From assembly GCA_020137815.1 (NCBI GenBank), contig CM035351.1, positions 7,046,815 to 7,110,814 of the forward strand: DNA of 64,000 bases, in the 5' to 3' direction. The notes under the pieces are model-generated. The model ran no database searches. It saw nothing but the letters and a program-made list of their open reading frames with translations, and was not told the origin of the DNA. This stretch comes from Hormiphora californensis. Lineage: Eukaryota > Ctenophora > Tentaculata > Cydippida > Pleurobrachiidae. Made by a program: the position numbers and the translations under genes. Of this stretch, positions 1-11,361 are shown in pieces; within the stretch, counting starts at the first letter, position 1, and every line of letters begins with the position of its first letter.

Positions 1-303
1 TGCAATGCGTTCTTCCCAGTTTTGGTGATTATGCATGTTATTCAGCCACTCTGCTGGCACATCTTTATCGATGGTAATGGTATGTGGAGCTCCTTCATGG
101 GCAACTCACTATGGGTGCTGGCAATCGCATCCTACATCTACATCACCTTCCTGGGGTATGCAGCCCTGCCGTTTGTACAGGGTGCTGAGAAAATCCTGTA
201 CCTCATCGCTGCTCTTTTCGTTATCTTCCTCTTCTCTGTGTGCCTCAATCATAATTGGGGGAAACATTTGATCAACTTTTACCGGTACCGCATAGGCGAG
301 TAA
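1..303 (+). CDS. UNC50: UNC50 homologue, C-terminal part (5' end outside window)
   Basis: The reading frame is open from base 1 and ends with TAA at 301-303, giving the last 100 residues of a membrane protein. UNC50 is a conserved multipass protein of the inner nuclear membrane and Golgi. In nematodes it is needed for assembly and trafficking of nicotinic receptors. What I see: at least two hydrophobic segments (about residues 36-50 and 59-78), the motif TFLGYAALPF between them, and a short basic tail ending NFYRYRIGE. These match the conserved C-terminus of UNC50, where a FLGYSALPF-like motif and an FYKYR-like tail are diagnostic. No splice site is needed within the visible part, so this is the last exon or most of it. 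The family assignment comes from recalled motifs, not a search. Confidence 0.85.
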   Translation, partial: CNAFFPVLVIMHVIQPLCWHIFIDGNGMWSSFMGNSLWVLAIASYIYITFLGYAALPFVQGAEKILYLIAALFVIFLFSVCLNHNWGKHLINFYRYRIGE

Positions 304-930
304 TGGGCAGGCATCGCTGTTGTGATAGATCCAGATATTGAGAGAACGCATGATATGCACGAGATATATAACTTGTACAGAGGAAATGGAATGTATAAAC
401 AGGGCGCTATGTACCACCGATATATGATATGACATGTGTTTTGGGGTGACACCCTGTACTGCTAACAATAACAATCACGTGTCATATATTTAAACACGTG
501 TCTTCATAATGGGGCTAATCTGAGCTATTTGATTTGTGCATGAGGTGTAGTAACACACGGTGGAAAAGTGAACCAGTGTGTGCTATGTGTATTTTGTTTG
601 ATGAGTATGAATTTTGTTAAACTACTGCTTTTTTTCTTGGTTAGAAACACTTTGTTCTGAATTATCAAACGATGCAGTTTTTATCTGTTTTTTATCTGTT
701 CCCCTCAAACATACCTCCCTTATTATAATCATCACTCCTCTTTCCCTCAATGCCCTAGACAAATCCCTCCCTCTTGTGTTTTCTCCAACTAATTCCCTCC
801 AAAAAAACTTCCTAACCGCCTCCCTCCCCTGCTGTAGATCTACAATTGCTAACTCCCTCCCTCCCCCCACTTACTAACTCGCTCCCTTCATTCCACTGTA
901 GAACAACACACACTGAATCACCGCGGTACG
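304..930. other. Intergenic region: UNC50 3' UTR and KANSL3 upstream sequence
   Basis: No open reading frame here looks coding. The first part is presumably the UNC50 3' UTR. From about 700 to 895 the plus strand is strongly pyrimidine-rich with repeated CTCCCTCC blocks. It ends in an acceptor-like CACTGTAG just before 900, so the first KANSL3 coding exon may be preceded by a 5' UTR intron. I see no recognisable promoter element. Confidence 0.4.
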
Positions 931-3900
931 ATGTCAGGGGTTCCCCTTGGCTACTACTATGGCCAGGAGTTTGTCAGGGGGGACATTGCCCTTCTGGACC
1001 ACTGTTACTCCCGGCCCTTCCAGTCGCTGGTGCACCATAACAAGGTCCACACCCAGCAGCCCCGGACCATCCTGAAACTGGAGGATCCCCCGGAGACAGA
1101 GGACGATATAGACGTGTCTGGGGGTGTTACACATGTGAGTAGTGGGGGTGTTACACATGTGAGTAGTGGGGGTGTTACACATGTGAGTAGTATTATAGAC
1201 GTGTCTGGGGGGGGGGGGGTTACACATGTGAGTAGTATAGATGTGTCTCATGTCTGGGGGGTGTTACACATGTGAGAAGTATAGACGTGTCTGGGGGCGT
1301 TACACATGTGAGTTGTGGGGGTGTTATACATGTGAGTAGTATTTTGTCTGGCCAGGCGAGATAAAACCCCAGAAGTCAGAACCCTTTTGATAAGGATTGT
1401 TCAACTGATAGCTCTAAACTGATAAATGTAGACACTCTTTCTATCATTTGTTTCTAGGAACCAAATACCCACTCCCACTACCTCTTCATTTCAGATCGCT
1501 CCACCCTTTGACATGCCCCTTCATTTCAGATCGCTCCCCCCTTTGACATGCCCCTTCATTTCAGATCGCTCCACCCTTTGACATGCCCCTCCATTTCAGA
1601 TCGCTCCCCCATTTGACATGCCCCGGAACGCCCACCTGATAAACGAGACAGAACGGTTCCTGCTGACCCACTGTTCCAGCAAGTTGAGTGAGGAACACGA
1701 GGACTGGATGTCCCGGGTAACCTGGAACCCCGAGCAACATGCTCTCTTCGCACGGATCATGAAGATTATCGACACTGCCCGGCTAGCTCGACTCAGCTCA
1801 GTGGGACACTAGTAATGAAAGTGTAATGCGTAACATCTATACAGCACACGCAGCACGGACAACTCAGAAAGACATTTGCTATAATAAAGTGGGATCGGGA
1901 GCTGAGTACATGGCTCCACAACACCTTGTTTAGTGCACTGAGTCTGAGGCTGTTATTGGCTATCTATATCGATATGTTACAACATCTAGGATAACTCAGT
2001 ACCTGCACTTGTTACAAGGCTGTTAGAGGGTCACAAGATTAACAACCCAGCCCGGTCTGCCCTCACATCCTGTGAAACTATCCTATCCTTTCTAAGGAGA
2101 ACCAGTAATCCGATCATGCACTTGGCTACTGTTAAACCTACCCGGGTCGCAGGTTAGTCCGACTAGAGTATGAAGTTAGAAGTTCCTCCTTTCAACATTA
2201 TCCCCCCAACTTCATACTCTATATTATATGGTGATGCTGGCCCGATGCCAGAGAAACTGATACCTTTACATCACGTTGTTTACACGTTGTTTACACCAAT
2301 ATTCCCCCCTTTCCTCCTCCCAGGCAACCCTCTGATGTTGATAGTACCACACTACCTTGATGGGGATATTGCTGACAGTGCTTTATTCTCCCGACTATCA
2401 AATATCAAACAAATGGCCAAGATACGAACCCTGAACATCACCCAACCTATTGACAAGATCAAGACAGCCGCACACTACACCAACACTCTTGTTAAAAGTA
2501 AGAAACACTCTTGTTAAAATTAAGAAACACTCTTGTTAAAAGTAAGAAACTCATTGTAAGAGTTTGTAGCTTTGAGGAATCGGCAGAGCAACGTTAAAGT
2601 GAAAACTAACTTTTTAAACGCATTTTGATACACCACCTGGTCCCCATGCTAAATACACGTGTAATTAAACACCCCTCCCCCAGGTGTACACATGGCAGTG
2701 TCTACTGCTGTTTCTAAACACGATAACAGGAACGTGTTTGCCATTGGTTGGGGTATCGGCTCCCTGACCCTCCTCCACGTGGCAAGTGCTGAGTCACTAA
2801 GAGGGGTGATCTGTGTGGGTCTGCCTCTGAACAAGAAACACAGACCTCTCCGAGCTGTGATATCTGATATCAAGTGTCCTGTGTTGTTTGTAGTTGGTAC
2901 TGCTACCAGGCACTCTAAAGCAGCAGATGTAGAGGCCTTGATAGGGAACATCCCAGGAGACAAGAGACTTGTGTTTATAGAGGGTGCAGATGATAATCTG
3001 TGTGTGCCAATGTCAAAACAGGTTGAGTACGGCCTGACACAGTCCATGTTGGATCAAATTGTATTGGATGAAATCGGAAACTTCCTCATCTCAATTGCCG
3101 GTAAGAGACCCTGGGGTGCAGTATATTGTTTTAACGCCCCCCCCCCCCCTGTTTTAACTATTGTAGCTATATACATCTGGGGGTGCCGTATATTAACTTC
3201 CTCTATATCATAACCCCCTGACAGGTTACTCGCCACCCACCCGAGAGGAGCTACAGGAATTTGAAGAACAGGAAATTGCACGGCACAGGAAGAGGAAGAT
3301 CGAGGCGACAGCACTTTCAGTTAGGAAGATGTACCCTCAAATTATTTCAGAGGATCACATTTTAAAAAGGAAGCCGACTAAAAGGACATCACTGGAAAAG
3401 AATAAACAGGAGCCCATCAAGAAAGAAAAGAAAAAGAGGAAGATAAAGGTAAAATGCACTATCTTCTTACTGTTTTTCTATTTTTTCTGTGAAACGAATA
3501 TAATATCGAGTTCCAGTTGTTTCATAGTTTGACACATTTTGTTCAGGTTCGAAAATCGGATAGCCCCTTTGACTATAGTGTGAGTGACAGTGAGAGGAAC
3601 GATGTGGAATCTCTTGGGAGTCTTCTACCGGAGAGAAGTAAACTAATTGACTCTCAGTTGGAGGAACGGTTCAAAACCCCCGAAACTTCTCCCTCCCAGT
3701 CTCCACAACCCGGTCCATACGAGCCTAAACCTTATACCAGGTAACACGGTGCTTCAAAAGATAGCAGAGGTCTATTATAACTGCTGTTACAATGTACCGT
3801 TGTTACTTGTATGGTAGCTCTAGCATGTTATGTGACTACTTGTTTCACCCCCCAACTAACTAATTCCCTGCCCCCTAGTTACGGTAAATTCAAGAGCTCC

Positions 3901-4098
3901 AGTACGGCTGAAAGTTACATGAAGACCTACCATCTCAGCAAGTTGAGGGGAGGGGGTGCAGCTGCTCAGGATGGGTATATGATGTTCCCGGGAAGTAGGG
4001 GTGCCTCACCAACCTACACTTCAGGGTACAGCCCCAATCTGGCCAAGGGGACACCCTCTATCTATCAGAGTAGTGTGGGATTCAGTAGGTGGAACTGA
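931..4098 (+). CDS. KANSL3: KANSL3 (NSL complex subunit 3) homologue, about nine exons
   Basis: KANSL3 is a scaffold subunit of the nuclear NSL complex, which acetylates histone H4 through KAT8/MOF. It contains an inactive alpha/beta-hydrolase-like domain. Exons I can join in frame: 931-1134, 1600 to about 1800, about 1843-1990, about 2025-2155, 2324-2497, 2684-3100, 3225-3448, 3547-3740 and 3879-4098. Diagnostic pieces are LLDHCYSRPF near the N-terminus, ARLARLSS in exon 2, a WLHNTL segment in exon 3, and the hydrolase-like block in exon 6. That block holds IGWGIG at the nucleophile-elbow position, so the Ser of a true G-x-S-x-G is absent, followed by PVLFVVGTA and GADDNL. The tail is basic and Ser/Pro-rich, and shorter than in vertebrates. 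The start is the first ATG of exon 1; the exon 2/3 junction is the least certain. Three of its splice sites lie in tandem repeats. Confidence 0.85.
1110..1345 (+). repeat. 24-45-base minisatellite repeating the KANSL3 exon 1 splice donor
   Basis: Seven copies of a unit containing TTACACATGTGAGTAGT lie end to end. The candidate donor GT falls at 1135, 1159, 1183, 1228, 1272, 1308 and 1332. Spacing is exactly 24 bases between the first three copies and becomes irregular later, where a G-run and GTGTCTG blocks are inserted. The exon 1 reading frame stays open to the first CAT|GTGAGT, which is the best donor. All later copies fall inside the intron. Confidence 0.8.
1485..1622 (+). repeat. 35-base tandem repeat of the KANSL3 exon 2 splice acceptor
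   Basis: Four copies of a unit made of CATTTCAG plus the first 25 or so bases of the exon lie at exact 35-base spacing. The exon would start at 1495, 1530, 1565 or 1600. Because 35 is not a multiple of three, only the last acceptor (1600) gives an open frame into the rest of the exon. Use of the first would reach a TGA inside the array. Confidence 0.85.
2484..2556 (+). repeat. 22-base tandem repeat of a KANSL3 splice donor
   Basis: Three copies of a 22-base unit containing CTCTTGTTAAAAGTAAGAAA follow one another. The donor GT lies at 2498 and 2542. The middle copy has mutated to AATTAAG and lost the GT. The upstream exon (2324-2497) joins in phase to the exon beginning at 2684 when the first donor is used. 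Confidence 0.75.
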
Positions 4099-4357
4099 AC
4101 GACGAGCTGACACCGATACTGGGAGAGAGAGGCCCGCCATGTGAAGAGAATTGAAAGACAATTGGATCCAGCTAGTGTGTGAAGGACTGGAGTTTTATTG
4201 ATGTTTTATTTGTTGTTTATTTTCTGTACTAATCTCTTCTAATCACACATTTACACACTATCCTTTTGTTTATATTTCCTTCCCTAACTCCCCCTAACAT
4301 CCCCACCCCCTAAAACTCTCTCTCTAACCCCACTATTTCTTCTAGAGAGAATTATAC

Positions 4358-6712
4358 ATGGTTAAACGCAAAGGAGGCGGTTTTAAGAAAGTTCACCTTT
4401 CAGAATTTCTTGGTGATGCCCCTATAACCCCTGTAGCCGCTCCGCCCCGTATTGATGAGTGTTCAACCGATCTTAGTATCCCAGGTAGCGACCACATTGT
4501 ACAATTGATTGTTGTAACGCAACATATCTTTGCTTTCGTAATTTCGTTGCCAAACCATGTTCTAATGTTACAACTAACAACTACCAATCTATTGGTAGTT
4601 GTTAGTTGCTATTGCAATAACCACTTCCTATAACGTGGCTTGTGAATAACCGCGTCTTCTAAATCTCCTTCCCCCCATTTCAGCCCCAAATGAGGCTTAT
4701 CAAGAAGAAGATATAGACCTCAGTGCCCTACCGAGTGCACCCCGAGCCCAGAGGGAGGGGAGTTTTGACCCCAGTAAGGTTCCCCGATACCCACCCTTCA
4801 CGGCCTTTGTTGGCAACTTGCCATTCGATAGTGAGGACGATGATGTGCAGCAACTCTTCAAGGGTATTCCGGTACGTTGGGTTTTGTATGTGTTCTAGAA
4901 TACCACAGAATACAATGACGTAACGCTTCAATTGATGCACGTGATGGTATTGTACGTGATGTATTATGTGTACAATATCATCGTGTCGTGTACACCACCA
5001 GGGCGTGTTTTCTGGATGGGGCGAAACGCGCGCAGCTTATAAAGTGCAATGTTTCAGCACTCGCTACACGCGCAATTCTACACTGCTGCAATATCCTGAC
5101 ACACACACCGCTCTCTGGTTGTGACACTTCCCTGGTGTGGCGATTACGTCACCAGATAATACAGGGTGTTACATTATCATGTTACAATATTTCACACTCT
5201 TTCTCAGATCAAGGAAGTTAGACTGATGAAAGATAAGGAAAATGGGCATTTTAAAGGGTTCGGGTATGTCGAGTTTGATACTGCAGAGGGTCTAATTGAG
5301 GCCCTGAAAATGAACGAGAGATTGGTGAGGAATAGGCCAATTAAGGTTGATATCGCTACCACTGGAAACAGAGATGGTGGAGGTAGTAGTGGAGGTAAGA
5401 ATGATCTGGGCTTCATTATTATCTGACTAGTTTCCTGATTCCTCTTCTTCTTTATTACCAACTGTAATAATCTCCCCTCCATAGATCGATGGGAGAGAGG
5501 GGACAGGGGTGGTGACGATCGAGAGAGGAAGCCCTATGTTGATACCACTAGTGACGACTGGAGGCGAGATGTTAGACCTCAGGATGACAGGCCCCCAGTA
5601 GAGAGGAGGCGTTATGATCGAGATGACCATGATGATAGGTCAACGAGAGAATATAACGGCGGAGAGAGACGAGAGAGGCCCCCCAGGGAGGATGCTTTTG
5701 ATAACTTCTCTCGTGCTGACTTTGGATCTAAGATAAATGATGAACCCAAGGAACCTTACCAAATGTAAGACCTAGTAAAACTAGTTTCGTTACTGACTTT
5801 TATTCGTTTCAACAACAACAACAACAACTAACAATCTGCTTATATTCAGGAACCGCGGTGATGGCGAGAGGGGAGATCGGGATAGACAGAGGCCTTGGGG
5901 ACGTGGTGACAGAGAGAGGGACTCTGATAGGCCCTGGGGGCGTGGTGGAGGAGGGGAAGACCGAGAAAGGGACCCACAGAAGCCGTGGGGTCGAAGGAGG
6001 GATGATGAAGACAGACCTCCGAGAGGACCACCCTCTAAAGCAGATGCGGGTCCCTGGGAGAGAACTGGAGGGACTGCTGCTGATGTAGCACCCGCTCCAT
6101 CTGCCCAAGCGGAGGGAGAGCGACCCCGGCTCAATATCAAGCCAAGGAGTGCTAGAGCCCCCGCAGGATCGGACAAACCTAAAGTAGTGGTACGTACAAC
6201 ATACGAAATCGATGTTCGTTGACTAAGTTTAGAGTTGCCTAGCTAGACTGTGTTTCGCATGCCCCGCCCCCGGAACACAAATGTAAAGGGAGGGTAAGAA
6301 CATAACAAGTTTAGAGATCAATGTTGGATCAATGTTGGAACCTGTATGTGTGTTGTAACTCCATCCCATATTCAGAGTAATCCATTTGGAGGTGCTAAAC
6401 CAGCCGATACGGCCAGTTGGAGAAGTGCACGAGTCCAGGGGACAGGACCCATTACAACACCAAAACCCCAGCCCATCTCGATTGACAAGGCTGCTGACAA
6501 CACAGACCAGGAAATTGTAAGTACATAAAATTAGAAATTATATGTGGCAAAATCAAATTAATTATCATATTTGATGTTCGTCTTTTCAAACACTGCACAA
6601 GCTTTTTTAACAACCTGGTGGCTGGTCAATCGAATAAAATTTCTGACACAATATATAATTTCAGATCACTGATTCCAATAAGTTCATGGTACTCAATGAA
6701 GAGGAGGATTAG
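4358..6712 (+). CDS. EIF4B: Eukaryotic translation initiation factor 4B homologue, seven exons
   Basis: eIF4B stimulates the RNA helicase eIF4A during mRNA recruitment to the 40S ribosome. Coding exons, all in phase: 4358-4484, 4684-4871, 5208-5394, 5485-5764, 5850-6189, 6376-6516 and 6665-6712. The N-terminus is Lys/Gly-rich and followed by HLSEFLGD, like the eIF4B LTDFL motif. A linker containing ALPSAPRAQR leads into an RRM with RNP2 AFVGNLPF and RNP1 KGFGYVEF. A long Arg/Asp/Gly-rich region (exons 4-5, with repeated PWGRGD/RPWGRGG-like blocks) corresponds to the DRYG domain. It ends in RPRLNIKPRS and then NPFGGAKPADT, the hallmark eIF4B motifs. The vertebrate C-terminal half is missing, and the protein ends in an acidic LNEEED. 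The protein is about 430 residues, shorter than the human 611. Confidence 0.93.
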
Positions 6713-7015
6713 GCGGAGCGGACTCTATTTCTCTCAGAATATTTCCCTCCTACGTCATAACATGCTCACGGATAATAATAGGAAGATAAAATGGGATCCG
6801 AACACTATCCATCTCCCCTGGAATGGACATGTGCTCTTTTAGGCCGCGGTTATTAGTGTTTTCCAATTCTCTCTCTAGAGCGGGTATTTATGTTTTTACA
6901 CAAATCAAACCTACGCCTTTTTACAGATTTCTATTCCCCGATAACCGGTTATTAAAAACAAACAGACACAGTAAAAATCAGAGGGGCTGCTATAATAGGA
7001 TCACTCCATATGGCG
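6713..7015. other. Intergenic gap between convergent eIF4B and transposase-like genes
   Basis: The two genes converge here, so this stretch should hold both 3' UTRs. An AATAAA-like signal is not obvious on the plus strand. I see no repeats and no coding frame. Confidence 0.4.
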
Positions 7016-7710
7016 TCACAAGTTGTTTTCGGCATATCTCCGATACTCGTGAAGTACAGCTTTTAGGATCCCCGCTACGGAGGGTTGCTGCTCCATAAAC
7101 GCAATAAAAGTGTCTAGACCGCTCAGGGCATCACTCTTGCTGACTCCATCCTGCTGCTGCGGTATTTGTGTTGTCACCCCGAGTAGAGCCCGCAAAATTT
7201 GTCCATCGTCATTAGTCATTAGGGCCCCCGCAGCGGCAGCCCCTGATAGTGACGTCACGAGGTGTGACGTCATGACGTCCAAGTTGTGTTTCTCTTCTTC
7301 CTCCTCGACACGGGGCCGCTTCACAATGACAGGGAGGTCACAGGGAGGTGTTCGGGGTAGAAACATCCACGCTTGGTCTATTAGTTCCATATCTGTTGGC
7401 ACTTTGAAGGGTACTTCCGTTGGCCGGTCATCTGGCCTGAGAGAGAAGTCGTTATTGTTATTGGGTGCAGTTTATATAACATCATACGTATACTCGCAGG
7501 AAAGGATCTGTTTCAAGGGACCACCTTACTAAACAACTTAAATCTCTTTTCCTCTCTCTCAATCTGACCATGTTTGGTGTATAAGGGTAGTCCAGTTTTG
7601 CAGTGTCATGGAAACTGGTGCCATCTGCATCTCCCCCCATTCCTCCTTTAACATCGTGAAACACCTGATGTAACAAGAGGTCATACAACAAGTCATTAAC
7701 ATCTCCCTCT

Positions 7711-7767
<57 letters not shown>

Positions 7768-9584
7768 ATCTCTCTCTCTATCTCTCTCTCTCTCCCTTCA
7801 TACCTTGTCAAACTAAACGATCCTCCCTCTTCCTGCTCCACAGTACACCTATTGCGAAACCGGGACTTGAGAGCACTGGAAACAATTGCCCCGGGTGTGT
7901 TTCTATTCGCCAGGCAGCACGGTATCCGCCCTGTCCTAATATCCCCATCTCGCAGACTCTCCGGGTGACACAGAGAGTTATCCAATAACAGCACCGCCCG
8001 GTCCTCTTGACGTGCCCGGAGGGAGGGAACAAAGACACTATGGAACCATTCTGTGAACAACTCAGTGGTGAGAAGGTGTCCTGTTTCACACCGCCGATAC
8101 AGCAGCCCGGGATTGTTGTCGGTGAGGGTTGTGATGTCCCCGGGCTCGGGGTAACCTCCTACTATATTGAGGGAGAGCTTGTGGGTACCGGTGATATTGG
8201 TACAGACAATTAGAGTCAGTTTGTCTGATTTGTCGAGGGGGTTCCATTGTATCACCTTCTCGTCAACTGTGTATATCTGGTGGAGATCATGGGCGTGTTA
8301 CCATAGCAACCCATAGTTACCATAGCAACTCATAGTTACCATAGCAACCCATAGTTAGCAACTTGATTTAGTTGTTGGAGGTTTTTGTTCTACTTCTCTG
8401 TTACATTGCCCCCTCTGTTATATTGCCCCCGTGTAGTCCCACTTTATACCTGGTGATTGGTGAAGTTCTCCTGTGCATACCGGGTATAAAGGTGGTTCAG
8501 AAGAAGTCGTTGATTGTGTGCCATCTGGAATGATACCTCTGATCCCGGTACCTAAAAAGATGTACGGAATGTTACCCTAATTCCAAGGTTACCATGGTAA
8601 CATGATTCCTTGCAAGGAACAGGAGACCTTGTTATCTCATGTCGTCATGATTTGTATGTTTTGATAAAAAAAGACGTCATCAAGGTGGTATCGATGTGAC
8701 AAACCTGGTCGTTGGGAACAGCATCATTTGGGAAGAACGTTATCCCGTGCCTCTCTTTGAACCTCGTTAACCAACCCTGTAAACAACTAAGTAGTCTTTG
8801 GCAAACTAAAATTGGTATACCAAGAAATGTGGTTTGGTGAGCACGTGAATTCCTCCCATTTCTGTACGTACTGCCTCTTCTGTTATCTCACAATGACCTC
8901 ACAACACGTGGAACCTGCTGCTGCAGAGTAGAGAGATAACACACATACCCGTGAAGCAGTGAAGTGAAGGCTGACTTGTAGAATCTGACTAAACTGAAGG
9001 GCCTTGTCACACAGCTCCACACTCGTTACATCCCTATCCAGGCTTCTCTGTAGTTTGTACCTGGGGGGAGAAGGAGCTGAGCTGGGTGTCATATCATTGG
9101 GAGGAGGGTGTCTACTGCAGGGCGGGGGGTTCTCTCTCTCTCTCTCTCTCTCATTGGTAATCAAGTTAACAGCGGGGTAGTTCTAGCCCTGTGGGTTCTA
9201 ATAGAACTTCAAGTTCTATCGAAATGAAGTGAAACTGCCATCCAAGAGGTTCAACTTGCAGCTGTGTGTTATACTTGTAGGTGGTTCTTCACTCAACTTG
9301 TCACGGTACTAACCACTAACCAGTGGTTAGTGGTTAGTAACCACTAACCACACACTAAACAGCGGTTAATGTGTGGTTAGTAACCACTTTTGACTTTACT
9401 GTAAAGTTTTATATCACTAAAGTTTTATTTCACTATTCACTAACCACTGGAAGACAGCTTCATTCATCCGGGTGATCTTGGTGGGTCTTCTCCGTACCCT
9501 CCGTGTAATGCCATTACCAATAGCAGGTCCCCCTTCTATTGGATAGTTGCCCGCTATAACATGGTCCACCATCCCCGCCATCAT
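7016..9584 (-). CDS. Pogo/Tigger-type transposase-derived gene (CENPB HTH plus degenerate DDE), multi-exon
   Basis: Minus-strand exons that join in phase: 9584-9445, 9060-8949, 8776-8705, 8551-8450 and 8276 to about 7804, with the C-terminal exon ending at 7016. The N-terminal half is a CENPB-type DNA-binding domain: TRMNEAVFQW, then LCDKALQFSQ, then GWLTRFKERHGI. The DDE_1 core starts with YTVDEKVIQW (first Asp) and has LLLDNSLCHPE (second Asp). In the position of the usual QPxDQG motif it reads LANRNTPGAIVSS, so the third acidic residue seems to be missing. A (GA)n microsatellite at 7710-7795 is read in frame as Arg-Glu repeats if not spliced out; the joins from there to the last exon are unresolved. 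The C-terminal exon encodes an acidic, otherwise unrecognised domain. Introns, a long conserved frame and a lost catalytic residue suggest a domesticated transposase rather than a fresh insertion. The N-terminal psq helix-turn-helix was not found. Confidence 0.7.
7706..7798. repeat. (CT)n microsatellite inside the transposase-derived gene
   Basis: About 90 bases of nearly pure CT/TC with a few TATCTC interruptions. On the gene's strand it is (GA)n and open in frame as alternating Arg and Glu, joining the DDE domain to the downstream segment without a stop. Confidence 0.9.
8290..8362. repeat. Minisatellite of CCATAGCAACCCATAGTTA units
   Basis: Three to four copies of an 18-21-base unit (CCATAGCAAC + CATAGTTA) lie in an intron of the transposase-derived gene, just upstream of the acceptor for the DDE exon on the minus strand. 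Confidence 0.75.
9300..9400. repeat. Palindromic AACCACTAACCAC / GTGGTTAGTGGTT cluster
   Basis: Short direct and inverted copies of the 8-mer AACCACTA and its complement alternate over about 100 bases within the first intron of the transposase-derived gene. It can fold into several small hairpins. Function unknown. Confidence 0.6.
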
Positions 9585-10030
9585 ACTGCTAACTAAACTG
9601 AAACACAAGGGGCGGGGTGTCAGACTAGACTGTAACATTCAAGTGCGGGACAAGTATATCACAGAGATTTGGAGGTATATTGTGCCTCCTGTTATTATAA
9701 TGATTATCAAAATGTCAGTTTAGGTTATATCCCCACCAATCCTAAAACTAAACAGGTACAACAGAGAATACTAGACTTGATCGCTGTGCAGCTGTACTAT
9801 GTGTGCAGGTTATCGGGCCGTAACTATAAAACTCGAAAGGGTATAACTACATGCACAGAAGGTTGTTGCACACTTGTAAGACTAGAGGGAGGGAGGGAAT
9901 TGGTAAAGAGAGGGGGATCTGCTGCTGCACAGTGTAAACGGGATGGTGTTACACAACACACACACCACCCTCCACGTGGATCACGTGTATGTCTCCGTGC
10001 TATCAATGTATCACGTGAAGCTCAGTAGTG
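9585..10030. other. Region upstream of the transposase-derived gene
   Basis: This should hold the 5' end or promoter of the minus-strand gene. A plus-strand open frame at 9669-10028 (119 residues) is low in complexity and has no recognisable motif, so I do not call it a gene. The last 60 bases contain repeated CACGTG-like E-box palindromes just before a long (CT)n tract. Confidence 0.35.
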
Positions 10031-10034
10031 TCAC

Positions 10035-10262
<228 letters not shown>

Positions 10263-10519
10263 TGCTCCCCAGTATTCATTACGAAGTGTTCACTGCTATG
10301 TGAAGAGAGGAGAGAGATGTCATGTGACTTGAGACCGCACGGGTCTCTGAGAATGAGATAACCAGATTATAGGGGGAGCTAGGGGGAGAGTACAGACTAT
10401 ATAACCGAACCGCACTATCACATGACCTGGCAGGGGGGTGGTCATTGGGCCGTTCTGTTTACTCAGCCTTCTACTCCTTGTGTATCATCCCTCTAAGTTC
10501 TCTCCCCAGTCTCTCTCCC

Positions 10520-10543
10520 TGACAGTGACCCTCTCTTTCTCTT

Positions 10544-10601
<58 letters not shown>

Positions 10602-10710
10602 TCTTTTCTCTCTTCTTTTCTCTCTTCTTTTCTCTCTCTTTCTCTCTATACCTCTATTCCTCTCTATCTCACTGTCCCTCTCTCTCTTCTCTCGTCTGGT
10701 TCTCTCCAAC
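10520..10710. repeat. Second (CT)n-rich tract
   Basis: A core of about 60 bases of pure CT is flanked by TTTCTCTCTTC-type degenerate repeats. Confidence 0.92.
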
Positions 10711-10889
10711 ATCTCATTTCTGTACGCCAGTACACAATTTGTCTCCAAATTCACACCATTATTTTAAGGGCCGGGGTATTCCTTACATCCCATTTCACTA
10801 ACCTAATATAGCCTAGGATTACAAATTCATTAGATACTGACATGTCAATGTCATGACAGTGCTGAGTGCATGTGACAGTGACACAGTAC

Positions 10890-10985
10890 CTCAACCTGTA
10901 CACTGTCTGGCGCCGCGACCCATCTGAGCGCACTGTCGCGCGCTCAGATTAGGGTCTGGTGTCACAATTTATCACGCTGCGTGAG
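10890..10985. repeat. Short fold-back element of the CTGTCTGGCGCCG family
   Basis: This copy pairs ATCTGAGCGC with GCGCTCAGAT across CACTGTCG, and ends with GGTCTGGTG. The same words (CTGTCTGGCGCCG, CCATCTGAG, GGGTCTGG) recur near 17449, 17790, 17850, 18852, 18935 and 19110, so it is one member of a dispersed family. Confidence 0.6.
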
Positions 10986-11360
10986 TGATCTGGTGGGATC
11001 GTGGTTTCACGCGCAAATAGTGAGCCGCGCTAAAAATCAGGCGTATTTTGGAACGCCGCGGCGCGTTTTCCTCAAAATATCGCGTTTTCAAAATTTCAAA
11101 AATTTCGCCGGGCAACTTTTCGCAAGTTTTTTTGAAAAAAGTTTTCGCGACAAACTTTTTTGAATTAATGGTAACGGCCCACTTTAAAAACACAAACCTC
11201 AAGTGAGGGTTTTTTGATATGGGTTTCTTGTCACAGAGACTCGCGAAGCCAGTGTTTAATAATTCAAAATGGAGATGTGCGATTGCTTGTTATGTGTTTT
11301 GATTTGATTCTTCTTCAGAAACCACTGTCTTTGTCTGATATAAAACTTTGTTCACGAGAA
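10986..11360. other. Non-coding stretch, partly palindromic
   Basis: Around 11080-11160 the sequence is rich in TTTTCGC/AAAATTTC words that fold back weakly. I see no credible coding frame or known repeat. Confidence 0.35.
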
Positions 11361-11361
11361 A

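Noticed and set aside
9669-10028. 119-residue plus-strand frame
   Set aside because: No motif, no splice context, ends in microsatellite flank, and lies in the likely upstream region of the minus-strand gene.
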